Source: an uncultured Bacilli bacterium (lineage in GTDB: Bacteria; Bacillota_I; Bacilli_A; RF39; UBA660). Taken from it: DNA of 13,979 nt. The position numbers and the translations under genes are program-made. Location of the stretch: the NCBI GenBank assembly GCA_947630095.1, contig CANRGI010000015.1:1-13979 (forward strand), written 5' to 3'. The first letter of the stretch is position 1, and the number at the start of each line of letters is the position of its first letter. A model generated the notes under the pieces. It saw only the letters and a program-made list of their open reading frames with translations. It was not told the origin of the DNA and searched no databases. Below, one piece after another: positions 1-6,010 of this stretch.

Positions 1-2621
1 TATTTCAAGAACATCCAATTAGAATAGAATTTTTTGATAATGAAATAGAAGAAATTAAATATTTTGACGAAAATACACAGTTATCATTAGATAAAATAAA
101 TGAGTATGTTATTAAACCAGTTATTGACGAATATCAAGATAGTAATTCAAATATAATAGACTATTTAGATAAACCTATTATAATTTATCAAGATTATTTT
201 CAAATAAAAAATGTTCAAAAGATTATAACTGAACAAATGCAACATTATGAAGACGAGAATACTATGTTTAGTCTTGAAGATATGAAAAATGATTTCAATA
301 TATTTATAGATACTATAAATAATAGTCAAAAATATGATTTAGAATTTAAGGCAGAAAGAGTAGAAAGTTATTCTAATGATATAGAGAGATTTAATTTAGA
401 TTTAAAAGAAGATAACACTTATTTATGTAGTAAAGATAAAGAATTTGTTAAGACTTTAAATGTTAATAGTAATAAAATTATAGATGTTAATATACTAAGT
501 GGTTTTATTTATAATGGTGTAAGATATTTATCTAAAAATGATTTATGTCAGTCTAATATTAAATTAAAATATGATACTGGATATAAAATAGGTAAAAAAA
601 TAGAATCAATTGATAAGTTAGAAATCGGAGATTATGTAGTACATAAGACTAATGGTATTGGTGTTTATATGGGCATTACTACTATTATGAAAAATGGTAT
701 GGAGAAAGATTATATTTTAATTAAATATAAAGGAGACGATAAACTTTATTTATCTATAGATAATGTTGATAAGTTATATAAATATTCTTCTAAAGATGGC
801 GCTAAACCTACTATTTATAAATTAAATAGTGTTGAGTGGCAAAAGACTAAAATGAAAATTAGAAATAGAATAAAGGATATTAGTGAAGAACTTATAAAGA
901 TATATAAAGAAAGAAATGTGGCAAAAGTAGAACCTTTTTTAGCAGATACTCCAGAGCAAGTATTATTTGAAAATGAATTTATGTACGAAGAAACTCCTGA
1001 CCAATTAAGGTGCACTCGTGAGATTAAGGCTGATTTGGAAAGCGCTAAACCTATGGATAGATTACTTTGTGGAGATGTTGGGTATGGCAAAACTGAAGTA
1101 ATTTTTCGTGCGATGTTTAAAGCGGTTATGAATAGTAAGCAAGTAATGTATTTATGTCCGACAACTTTGTTATCATATCAACAATATGTTTCTGCAAAAG
1201 ATAGATTTAAAAGTTTTCCTATAAATATTGCAGTATTAAATAGATATACTACTTTGAAAGAAACTAAAGAAATTTTAGAAGATTTAAAAAATGGCAAAAT
1301 AGATATAATTTTTGGAACGCATAGATTATTAAGTGACGATATAAAATTTAAAGATTTAGGATTTTTAGTTATAGACGAAGAGCATAGATTTGGAGTAATG
1401 CACAAAGAAAGGATAAAAGAAATTAAGTCTAATGTTCACGTGTTAAGTGTATCTGCTACTCCTATACCTAGAAGTTTACAAATGAGTTTAATTGGAGTAA
1501 GAGATTTGTCTTTATTAGAAACACCACCTAAAAATAAAATACCTATTCAAACTTATGTAATAAATTATGATCCTTATATTTTAAGGGAAGTAGTACTTAA
1601 AGAAAAAGCGAGAAATGGGCAAGTTTTTATCCTATATAATAAAGTAGAAGATATGGTAAGTTTAGTAGATGGTTTTACAAAATTGTTACCTGAAGTTTCT
1701 ATAAAATATGCACACGGGAAACTAAATAAAGACGCTATGCAGGATGTGATGTATGAATTTAATCAAGGCAAGTTTGATGTGTTAGTAAGCACTACTATAA
1801 TAGAAAATGGAATAGATATTCCTAATGCTAATACTATGATAGTAATAGATGCAGATAGATTTGGGCTTTCACAACTTTATCAAATTAGGGGGCGTGTTGG
1901 TAGAAGTGATAGACAGGCGTATGCTTATTTAATGTATGATAAAGCAAAAGTATTAACTGAAACTGCTGTTAAAAGGTTAGATGCAATTAAAGAATTTACT
2001 GAGTTAGGTAGTGGATATAAAATTGCAATGAGAGACCTTAGCATAAGAGGGGCTGGAGATTTACTTGGTAGAGAACAGGCTGGATTTATAGATTCGGTTG
2101 GAGTTGATATGTATATGGAATTAATAAACGAAGAACTTGCTGGGGTTAGTAGTGAAGAAGAAGTAAAAGACGAAGTTAAAATTGACGATACAACTAATCA
2201 TATAAGTAGTGATTATAGTGACGAAGACGCTATTATAATAGAATTACATAAAAAAATTGCGCAAATTAATAATGAAAATGAATTAAAAAATGTTATGAGT
2301 GAGATAGAAGATAGGTTTGGTTTTATAGACGATAAGTTAAAAATTTATATGTATCAAGAACTTGTAGAAAAGATTATGAATAGATTAAAAATCAAATTAC
2401 TTATAAATGACAGAATGAAATTTAGTATAAAATTAGACGAGGCGTTGTTTAAAAAACTTAATATTGAAGAATTGTTTATTCAGTCTACTAGAATTAATTC
2501 AAAATTTAATTTTGTTTATAGAAATAACTCTATAAATATATCATTAAATAAGATTAATAATGAAAAACATTACATTTATTATATTTATGATTTAGTTAAT
2601 TATATTGAAAAGAGCATATAA
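1..2621 (+). CDS. mfd: Transcription-repair coupling factor Mfd, 5'-truncated by the window edge
   Basis: Mfd is a DNA translocase that removes RNA polymerase stalled at lesions and recruits UvrA. The reading frame is open from the first base (first whole codon at 3), so the internal ATG at 237 is not the start and the gene begins upstream. In order I see the end of the UvrB-like N-terminal module (RIEFFDNEIEEIKYFD near the window start), the CarD-like RNA-polymerase-interaction domain (GDYVVHKTNGIGVYMGI), the helicase core with Walker A (LLCGDVGYGKTEV), the DEEH box (LVIDEEHRFGV), motif III (SATPIPRSLQMSL) and motif VI (QIRGRVGRSDR), and the C-terminal TRCF domain. About 872 codons are present of a protein normally near 1150. 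spoVT is the next plus-strand gene, as in Bacillus, but a ppa gene in the opposite direction lies between. Identification is secure. Confidence 0.97.
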   Translation, partial: FQEHPIRIEFFDNEIEEIKYFDENTQLSLDKINEYVIKPVIDEYQDSNSNIIDYLDKPIIIYQDYFQIKNVQKIITEQMQHYEDENTMFSLEDMKNDFNIFIDTINNSQKYDLEFKAERVESYSNDIERFNLDLKEDNTYLCSKDKEFVKTLNVNSNKIIDVNILSGFIYNGVRYLSKNDLCQSNIKLKYDTGYKIGKKIESIDKLEIGDYVVHKTNGIGVYMGITTIMKNGMEKDYILIKYKGDDKLYLSIDNVDKLYKYSSKDGAKPTIYKLNSVEWQKTKMKIRNRIKDISEELIKIYKERNVAKVEPFLADTPEQVLFENEFMYEETPDQLRCTREIKADLESAKPMDRLLCGDVGYGKTEVIFRAMFKAVMNSKQVMYLCPTTLLSYQQYVSAKDRFKSFPINIAVLNRYTTLKETKEILEDLKNGKIDIIFGTHRLLSDDIKFKDLGFLVIDEEHRFGVMHKERIKEIKSNVHVLSVSATPIPRSLQMSLIGVRDLSLLETPPKNKIPIQTYVINYDPYILREVVLKEKARNGQVFILYNKVEDMVSLVDGFTKLLPEVSIKYAHGKLNKDAMQDVMYEFNQGKFDVLVSTTIIENGIDIPNANTMIVIDADRFGLSQLYQIRGRVGRSDRQAYAYLMYDKAKVLTETAVKRLDAIKEFTELGSGYKIAMRDLSIRGAGDLLGREQAGFIDSVGVDMYMELINEELAGVSSEEEVKDEVKIDDTTNHISSDYSDEDAIIIELHKKIAQINNENELKNVMSEIEDRFGFIDDKLKIYMYQELVEKIMNRLKIKLLINDRMKFSIKLDEALFKKLNIEELFIQSTRINSKFNFVYRNNSINISLNKINNEKHYIYYIYDLVNYIEKSI

Positions 2622-2637
2622 AAGGGTATGTTCTTTT
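2608..2637 (+). terminator. Intrinsic terminator of mfd overlapping its stop codon
   Basis: An 11-bp stem (2608-2618 with 2627-2637, one G-U pair) has an 8-nt loop containing the mfd stop TAA and GGG. It is followed by a short T-rich tract. Confidence 0.6.
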
Positions 2638-2649
2638 TGTTAGTAAATA

Positions 2650-2679
2650 AAAAAATAAGTTTAAGTTCACTTATTTTTT
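2650..2679. terminator. Bidirectional terminator between convergent mfd and ppa
   Basis: A perfect 11-bp stem (AAAAAATAAGT at 2650-2660 with ACTTATTTTTT at 2669-2679) has an 8-nt loop. The A-tract and T-tract make it work as a terminator on both strands. The ppa stop codon (2671-2673, minus strand) lies inside the stem. Confidence 0.8.
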
Positions 2680-3153
2680 ATAATTATTTTTGCATTTTTC
2701 AATTAATTTAATTGCTTCTTCTTTGTTATGGAAGTTTTTGATTTCTACTTTGATATTTTGTAATGTTTTATAATGTTCAAAGAAGTCTTTTATTTCTAAT
2801 TTTTGATGTTCGGTTAAATCGTGCAAATCATTGATGTTTTCAAATCTAGGGTCTTTATCAACAACGGCTATTACTTTTTCGTCGTGTTCGCCATTGTCAA
2901 TTACTGTTAGATAACCTAAAACTCTTGCAGATACAACACAACCTGGGAAAGTTGGATATGAACTTATTACTAATATATCTAGTGGGTCGTTATCTTCACT
3001 CAATGTGTTTTCAATGTAACCATATTCTCCTGGATAAGCAAAAGCGCCATATAAAACTCTATCTAAAGTAATTCTTCCTGTTTGTTTATTTACTTCAAAT
3101 TTATTTTTTGTTCCCATAGGAATTTCAACTATAATGTCTACTGTATACTTCAT
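2671..3153 (-). CDS. ppa: Family I inorganic pyrophosphatase
   Basis: This soluble enzyme hydrolyses pyrophosphate to two phosphates, pulling biosynthetic reactions forward. The 160-residue length is normal for short family I enzymes. Metal and substrate residues are visible: the K18/E20 pair, R32, the PGEYGY loop (41-46), the signature DNDPLD (54-59), D86 and D91 with K93, D99-K-D-P-R-F, and the late FFEHYK. The start has AGGTGA about eight bases upstream, and there is a good promoter in front. The gene stands alone on the minus strand between mfd and spoVT, which are adjacent in Bacillus, so it is probably a later insertion into that neighbourhood. Many Bacilli and Clostridia use an unrelated family II enzyme or a membrane pyrophosphatase instead. 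The call is secure. Confidence 0.95.
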   Translation of the reverse strand: MKYTVDIIVEIPMGTKNKFEVNKQTGRITLDRVLYGAFAYPGEYGYIENTLSEDNDPLDILVISSYPTFPGCVVSARVLGYLTVIDNGEHDEKVIAVVDKDPRFENINDLHDLTEHQKLEIKDFFEHYKTLQNIKVEIKNFHNKEEAIKLIEKCKNNYKK

Positions 3154-3169
3154 AATATCACCTAATTAA

Positions 3170-3198
3170 AGTATAAAGTATATATTTAAAAAAGTCAA
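3170..3198 (-). promoter_or_regulatory. Sigma-A-type promoter of ppa
   Basis: On the minus strand TTGACT (3198-3193) and TATACT (3175-3170) are separated by 17 bp. The -10 ends about 17 bp before the ppa start codon. Its -35 lies just upstream of the spoVT -10 on the other strand. Confidence 0.75.
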
Positions 3199-3199
3199 A

Positions 3200-3208
3200 T
3201 GGTATAAT
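3200..3208 (+). promoter_or_regulatory. Extended -10 promoter of spoVT
   Basis: TGGTATAAT is a perfect TATAAT with the TGn extension, and no good -35 is present. Transcription would start near 3215, 30 bases before the chosen ATG. It looks like a vegetative promoter, whereas the Bacillus gene is forespore (sigma-G) controlled. Confidence 0.55.
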
Positions 3209-3245
3209 TTTATAGATTAGGGATAAAATATTTTTAGAGGTGCTT

Positions 3246-3749
3246 ATGAAAAATACTGGAGTAATAAGAAAAATAGATAGTTTAGGTAGAATAGTTATTC
3301 CTAAAGAGATAAGAAAAAATTTGAATATTCATAACGGAGAAGATGTACAAATATATATTGAAGAAGATAAAATTATATTAAAAAAATATCAAAAAGTATT
3401 AACAATTAAAGAAAATGCTACTAAGTATTTAGAAAATTTTGCAAAATTATTTAAAGGTGATGTATTAATTACTGATAAAGAAAAAGTGATAGTAGATACT
3501 AAAAATAATTTTATAGATAAAGTTATAGATAGTAAAATTAAAAATATGATAGAGGAAAGAAAAATAGAAAGTGGGCATATATTTAATTTAAATGAAGAAA
3601 GTGTAGATAAATATTATTATTTAGTACCTATTATAGTTGATGCTGACGCGATTGGGGCAATAATGGGGATAAGTGATTTTGAGATTTCTAATGAGGATAA
3701 GTTGTTAATTCAAGTATTAAATATATTAATTAATATGGAATTTTACTAA
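3246..3749 (+). CDS. spoVT: SpoVT-like AbrB-family transcription regulator with GAF domain
   Basis: This is a DNA-binding regulator of late forespore genes in spore formers. Residues 1-50 form the swapped-hairpin AbrB domain (MKNTGVIRKIDSLGRIVIPKEI, written across the usual TGIVRRID-LGRVVIPKEIR pattern). Residues from about 55 on fit the GAF-like domain of SpoVT, ending at an INMEFY tail. The 167 residues compare with 178 in Bacillus SpoVT. The frame is open to a GTG at 3240, but I choose ATG 3246 because family members begin with MK-TG and because GAGG (3237-3240) is five bases upstream. AbrB alone would be much shorter, and the GAF half plus proximity to mfd supports SpoVT. The stop codon sits inside the left copy of a 15-bp target duplication, so the coding sequence was left intact by the adjacent insertion. 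Confidence 0.85.
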   Translation: MKNTGVIRKIDSLGRIVIPKEIRKNLNIHNGEDVQIYIEEDKIILKKYQKVLTIKENATKYLENFAKLFKGDVLITDKEKVIVDTKNNFIDKVIDSKIKNMIEERKIESGHIFNLNEESVDKYYYLVPIIVDADAIGAIMGISDFEISNEDKLLIQVLNILINMEFY

Positions 3750-3755
3750 AAAAAC
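3741..3755. repeat. 15-bp direct repeat, left copy (putative target-site duplication)
   Basis: TTTTACTAAAAAAAC is identical to 4008-4022. It covers the last two codons and the stop of spoVT and lies immediately before the TG end of the element. Confidence 0.75.
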
Positions 3756-3785
3756 TGTTAAGATTTTTTAAAAATGTCAGTTTTT
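3750..3785 (+). terminator. Hybrid terminator of spoVT, partly supplied by the inserted element
   Basis: AAAAACTG (3750-3757) pairs with CAGTTTTT (3778-3785) around a self-complementary A/T loop, and a T-run is part of the 3' arm. The 5' arm straddles the duplication/element junction. The 3' arm lies at the inner edge of the element's terminal repeat. Confidence 0.55.
3756..3781 (+). repeat. Left terminal inverted repeat of the element
   Basis: It begins TGTTAAG and ends AAAAATGTCAGT. It matches the reverse complement of 3982-4007 at 22 of 26 positions. Its inner 19 bases (3762-3780) match the reverse complement of 3959-3977 at 18 of 19. Confidence 0.75.
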
Positions 3786-3794
3786 ATTATAGTG

Positions 3795-3934
3795 AATTTA
3801 TTGATAGTTCCTCATTGACAACAGGAACTCAGTAACAATTCTTATGGAATCTGTAATATCTTAAAAATAAGATATTACAATAAGTATGACGAATTATTAC
3901 TGCCTATTATCAATGATTTGCCTATCAATAAATT
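3795..3934 (+). ncRNA. Candidate structured RNA inside the MITE-like element
   Basis: The nested helices are P1 3795-3807 with 3922-3934 (13 bp, perfect), P2 3808-3812 with 3823-3827 (extendable to 7 bp by opening P1), P3 3830-3841 with 3891-3902 (11 of 12), P4 3841-3845 with 3880-3884, and P5 3852-3863 with 3868-3879 (12 bp, AAAA loop). The P2 loop CATTGA (3813-3818) can pair with TCAATG (3910-3915) as a pseudoknot. Pairing is also consistent with DNA cruciform ends of a transposon, so an RNA role and the strand are inferences. I recognise no known riboswitch or ncRNA consensus. Confidence 0.4.
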
Positions 3935-3981
3935 ATAATATATTCTTGTATAAGAGTACTGACATTTTAAAAAAATCACAT

Positions 3982-4007
3982 ACTGACATTTTAAAAAAGG
4001 ATTAACA
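3982..4007 (-). repeat. Right terminal inverted repeat of the element
   Basis: It begins ACTGACATTTT and ends TTAACA. It is the partner of 3756-3781. The preceding copy of ACTGACATTTTAAAAAA at 3958-3974 makes the right end a tandem pair. Confidence 0.7.
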
Positions 4008-4022
4008 TTTTACTAAAAAAAC
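4008..4022. repeat. 15-bp direct repeat, right copy (putative target-site duplication)
   Basis: It is identical to 3741-3755. The next base (4023) starts the TTGAAA -35 box of the rpmE promoter. Confidence 0.75.
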
Positions 4023-4051
4023 TTGAAAAAATTAAAAAATAATGATATATT
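4023..4051 (+). promoter_or_regulatory. Sigma-A-type promoter of rpmE
   Basis: TTGAAA (4023-4028), a 17-bp spacer, then TATATT (4046-4051). Predicted start is near 4058, giving a leader of about 55 nt. Confidence 0.75.
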
Positions 4052-4070
4052 ATCTTACGAGAAAAAGTTT

Positions 4071-4097
4071 CTATAGTTATTTTAATTATAACTATGG
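4071..4097 (+). promoter_or_regulatory. Hairpin in the rpmE leader, possible L31 autoregulatory site
   Basis: A 10-bp stem (CTATAGTTAT with ATAACTATGG, one U-G pair) has a 7-nt loop and ends three bases before the AAGGAG ribosome site. Ribosomal-protein leaders of L31 are known in Firmicutes. I cannot confirm the consensus from memory, so autoregulation is inferred from position and compactness. Confidence 0.45.
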
Positions 4098-4113
4098 CGA
4101 AAGGAGAATGATT

Positions 4114-4311
4114 ATGAAAAAGGGAATTCATCCAGAACTTAAAGAGTGTAAGGTAAAATGTGCTTGTGGAAATGAGTTTGTAGTAAAAAGTACTAAAAGT
4201 GAAATACAATTAGAAACTTGTAATAAATGCAATTCTTTTTATACAGGTAAACAAGTTACAGCAAGAACTGGTAATGTACAAAAGTTTAAAGAAAAATATG
4301 GAATTAAATAG
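4114..4311 (+). CDS. rpmE: 50S ribosomal protein L31, zinc-binding (C+) form
   Basis: A large-subunit protein at the central protuberance that bridges to the 30S head. The 65 residues are typical. It starts MKKGIHPE like nearly all L31 proteins and carries the zinc ligands C16, C18, C36 and C39 (CAC and CNKC), so it is the zinc-dependent paralogue. The frame is open upstream to 4042, but ATG 4114 is chosen: AAGGAG at 4101-4106 is seven bases away, while the in-frame ATG at 4108 would be too close. The gene is monocistronic, with its own promoter and terminator. In Bacillus rpmE lies in the broader neighbourhood of rpiB and spoIID, which follow here directly. Confidence 0.97.
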   Translation: MKKGIHPELKECKVKCACGNEFVVKSTKSEIQLETCNKCNSFYTGKQVTARTGNVQKFKEKYGIK

Positions 4312-4331
4312 TCAAGTTTATGACTATTTTT
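4306..4331 (+). terminator. Terminator of rpmE
   Basis: AAATAGTCA (4306-4314) pairs perfectly with TGACTATTT (4321-4329) over a 6-nt loop, and the T-run extends to 4331. The rpmE stop codon is inside the stem. Confidence 0.8.
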
Positions 4332-4341
4332 AATTTATCAC

Positions 4342-4370
4342 TTTATTTTTTTTGCGTTTTATTTTATGAT
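4342..4370 (+). promoter_or_regulatory. Weak candidate promoter of rpiB
   Basis: TTTATT (4342-4347), 17 bp, then TATGAT (4365-4370). The region is T-rich and other pairings are possible. It is listed because a terminator precedes it and rpiB needs a promoter. Confidence 0.3.
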
Positions 4371-4387
4371 TATATTAGGTGATGGAA

Positions 4388-4951
4388 ATGATAATAGGAA
4401 TTGCTTCTGACCATAGGGGCTTTAAGTTAAAAGAAAAGTTAAAAAAGTATTTTAAAAAGAAAAAAATAGAGTTTATAGATTATGGAACAGACTCTGGGGT
4501 TTTATGTGATTATAATGACTATGCCATTAGGGTGTGTGATGCTATAAATGCTGGGGAGATAACTTATGGTATTTTAATATGTGGGACTGGAATAGGTATG
4601 AGTATATGTGCGAATAAAGTACCTGGGATAATGTGCGCTAAGGTGGATAGTGCGTATGAGGCTAAGGTTTCAAAGATGCATAATAATGCTAATGTTATAA
4701 GTTTTTCTGGAGAAATATTATTTTTAGAAGCTAAAGATATAGTTGATACATTTTTAAAATCTAGTTTTAGTGACGAAGAAAGATATTCAAGAAGGATTAA
4801 TAAGATAAAAGAATTAGAAAATAGAAGTCATACAAAGAAAAAAGAAGATAATAAGAAATGTGATAATAAAGAAAAGGAAGAGAAAGTAGGAAAAGAAATA
4901 GAGAAAGATAAAAAGGAAAAGAAGACAGAAAAAGAGAAAAGTAAGGAATAA
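4388..4951 (+). CDS. rpiB: Ribose-5-phosphate isomerase B with a charged C-terminal tail
   Basis: It interconverts ribose 5-phosphate and ribulose 5-phosphate in the pentose phosphate pathway; some RpiB-like proteins act on other phosphosugars. Visible motifs are IASDHRGF near the start (D8, H9), the DYNDYA loop (41-46), the catalytic C65 in LICGTGIGMSICANK, and HNNANVISFSG (98-108). Family members are about 145-150 residues long. This one has 187, the last 38 or so (from residue 148) being almost only Lys, Glu, Asp and Asn. I choose ATG 4388 over GTG 4379 and ATG 4382 because AGGTG (4377-4381) is six bases away and because homologues start M-[IK]-I-x-I. No terminator follows, so spoIID may be co-transcribed. 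Confidence 0.93.
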   Translation: MIIGIASDHRGFKLKEKLKKYFKKKKIEFIDYGTDSGVLCDYNDYAIRVCDAINAGEITYGILICGTGIGMSICANKVPGIMCAKVDSAYEAKVSKMHNNANVISFSGEILFLEAKDIVDTFLKSSFSDEERYSRRINKIKELENRSHTKKKEDNKKCDNKEKEEKVGKEIEKDKKEKKTEKEKSKE

Positions 4952-4981
4952 GAGATAGATAATAAAATTTTAAAAATTAAA

Positions 4982-5010
4982 GAATAAATGGAAAGTTAGT
5001 AGCATATATA
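4982..5010 (+). promoter_or_regulatory. Weak candidate sigma-E promoter before spoIID
   Basis: GAATAAA (4982-4988), 14 bp, then CATATATA (5003-5010) resembles the sigma-E pattern (-35 GMATATT, -10 CATACANT) at the right spacing. The predicted start would fall on or near the start codon, so it would give a nearly leaderless message. spoIID is sigma-E controlled in Bacillus. Confidence 0.25.
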
Positions 5011-5015
5011 TAAAT

Positions 5016-5963
5016 ATGAAAATATATATGATATTGATACCTGTATTATTGGTAGTGTATTTTTTGACATTAGATAATTCTTTACAAGATATGGAAGTTA
5101 ATGAACTTTCTCAGGCACAGTATGAAGAAGTTAGCGATATAGTAGAGGATAGTGAGCAAGATGAAGAACAAGAAATACTAGTAAAACTAAGTTTTAATGG
5201 CAGTGATTTATCTATGAATATAGACGATTATGTATTAGGAGTAGTGGCTTGTGAAGTACCTGCTTCTTTTAATTTTGAGGCTTTAAAGGCTATGGCTGTT
5301 GCTGTTCGTACGTTTTATTTATATAAAATTAATAATGCTAAATCTTATGTTGCGACTAATACTGACCAATGTTTTAATTCAGTAGAAGATATGAAAAATA
5401 AGTGGGGTAGTGATTATCAAAAATATTATGATATACTTTTAGAGGCTGTTAATAGTACTAAAAATCAATATGTTTCTTATGAAGGGGATATAATTGAGTC
5501 TTTTTACTTTAGTATGTCTAATGGTATGACTGAAAATGTTAGCAATGTATTTAGTGAAAGCAGGAGTTATTTAGTTAGTGTAGATTCTTATTGGGATAAA
5601 AATTTATCTTCATTTACTAAAGAAGTAACATTTAGCAAAACTGAATTTTTAGATAAGTTAGGTTTAGATAGTGTGGAACAAATAAAGTTAGGAGAGATAT
5701 CAAGAAGTGAAAGTGGAAGAGTAGATAAAATTATAATTAACAATAAAGAGTTTAAGGGAACAGATGTAAGAAAAAAATTAGCGATAAGAAGTACAGACTT
5801 TGATATAGATATTAGTGGTAGTGAAGTAAAAGTTACTACAAGAGGTTATGGTCACGGGGTTGGTATGAGTCAGTATGGCGCTAATGAGATGGCTAAACTA
5901 GGGTATACATATGAAGAAATTTTGGCACATTATTATAAAGGAACAGAATTAAAATCAATTTAG
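5016..5963 (+). CDS. spoIID: Stage II sporulation protein D, engulfment lytic transglycosylase
   Basis: SpoIID cleaves glycan strands in the DMP complex (with SpoIIM and SpoIIP) that drives mother-cell engulfment. A short N-terminal membrane segment (about residues 4-18) precedes an acidic linker and the SpoIID/LytB domain. That domain carries the catalytic-type Glu at E80 (ACEVPASFNFEALKAMAVAVRTF region) and the C-terminal RGYGHGVGMSQYGA motif. The 315 residues are close to the 343 of Bacillus SpoIID. The start lacks a recognisable ribosome site; an alternative ATG at 5028 also lacks one, so the start is uncertain by a few codons. spoIIQ follows after 47 bases, the usual clostridial pairing. 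Confidence 0.93.
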   Translation: MKIYMILIPVLLVVYFLTLDNSLQDMEVNELSQAQYEEVSDIVEDSEQDEEQEILVKLSFNGSDLSMNIDDYVLGVVACEVPASFNFEALKAMAVAVRTFYLYKINNAKSYVATNTDQCFNSVEDMKNKWGSDYQKYYDILLEAVNSTKNQYVSYEGDIIESFYFSMSNGMTENVSNVFSESRSYLVSVDSYWDKNLSSFTKEVTFSKTEFLDKLGLDSVEQIKLGEISRSESGRVDKIIINNKEFKGTDVRKKLAIRSTDFDIDISGSEVKVTTRGYGHGVGMSQYGANEMAKLGYTYEEILAHYYKGTELKSI

Positions 5964-5992
5964 GTATAATTTTTATAAAGTTGTTCACATTA
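5964..5992 (+). promoter_or_regulatory. Candidate sigma-F/sigma-G promoter of spoIIQ
   Basis: GTATA (5964-5968), 14 bp, then GTTCACATTA (5983-5992). The latter matches the forespore -10 pattern GGnnAnAnTR at five of six fixed positions. In Bacillus spoIIQ is made in the forespore under sigma-F, while spoIID is made in the mother cell, so a separate promoter is expected here. The spacing is about one base short. Confidence 0.4.
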
Positions 5993-6010
5993 TAAGTAGG
6001 AGAGTGAGCA

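Larger units (their letters stand above)
3756..4007. mobile_element. 252-bp MITE-like element with terminal inverted repeats and 15-bp target duplication
   Basis: The ends are 5'-TGTTAA ... TTAACA-3'. The first 26 bases (3756-3781) match the reverse complement of the last 26 (3982-4007) at 22 positions, and the element is flanked by perfect 15-bp direct repeats. No reading frame inside could encode a transposase, so it is non-autonomous. A further copy of the inner repeat ACTGACATTTTAAAAAA begins at 3958, giving two tandem copies 24-25 bp apart at the right end, as seen where transposases bind multiple sites. The interior is strongly structured. From memory, a duplication near 15 bp is long for most DDE transposases but fits the ISTde1 group of the IS1202 family, or IS4-like elements at a stretch. 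The parent family is not established. Confidence 0.7.

Noticed and set aside
815..1090. Minus-strand ORF of 91 codons
   Set aside because: It is the reverse shadow of the mfd helicase domain, with no ribosome site or promoter.
1178..1405. Minus-strand ORF of 75 codons
   Set aside because: It lies wholly opposite conserved mfd motifs, and its composition is typical of antisense to an A/T-rich gene.
3795..3934. Retron-like ncRNA (13-bp flanking inverted repeat, short hairpin, long hairpin)
   Set aside because: The outline resembles a retron a1/a2-msr-msd layout, but no reverse transcriptase or effector gene lies nearby, and the terminal repeats plus target duplication are better explained by a MITE.
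3958..3998. Two ACTGACATTTTAAAAAA copies as the start of a CRISPR array
   Set aside because: Only two short copies with a few bases between, inside a transposon end; no further repeats, spacers or cas genes.
3991..4209. Minus-strand ORF of 72 codons across the rpmE promoter and gene
   Set aside because: Overlaps a firm rpmE call and the rpmE promoter, and has no family resemblance.
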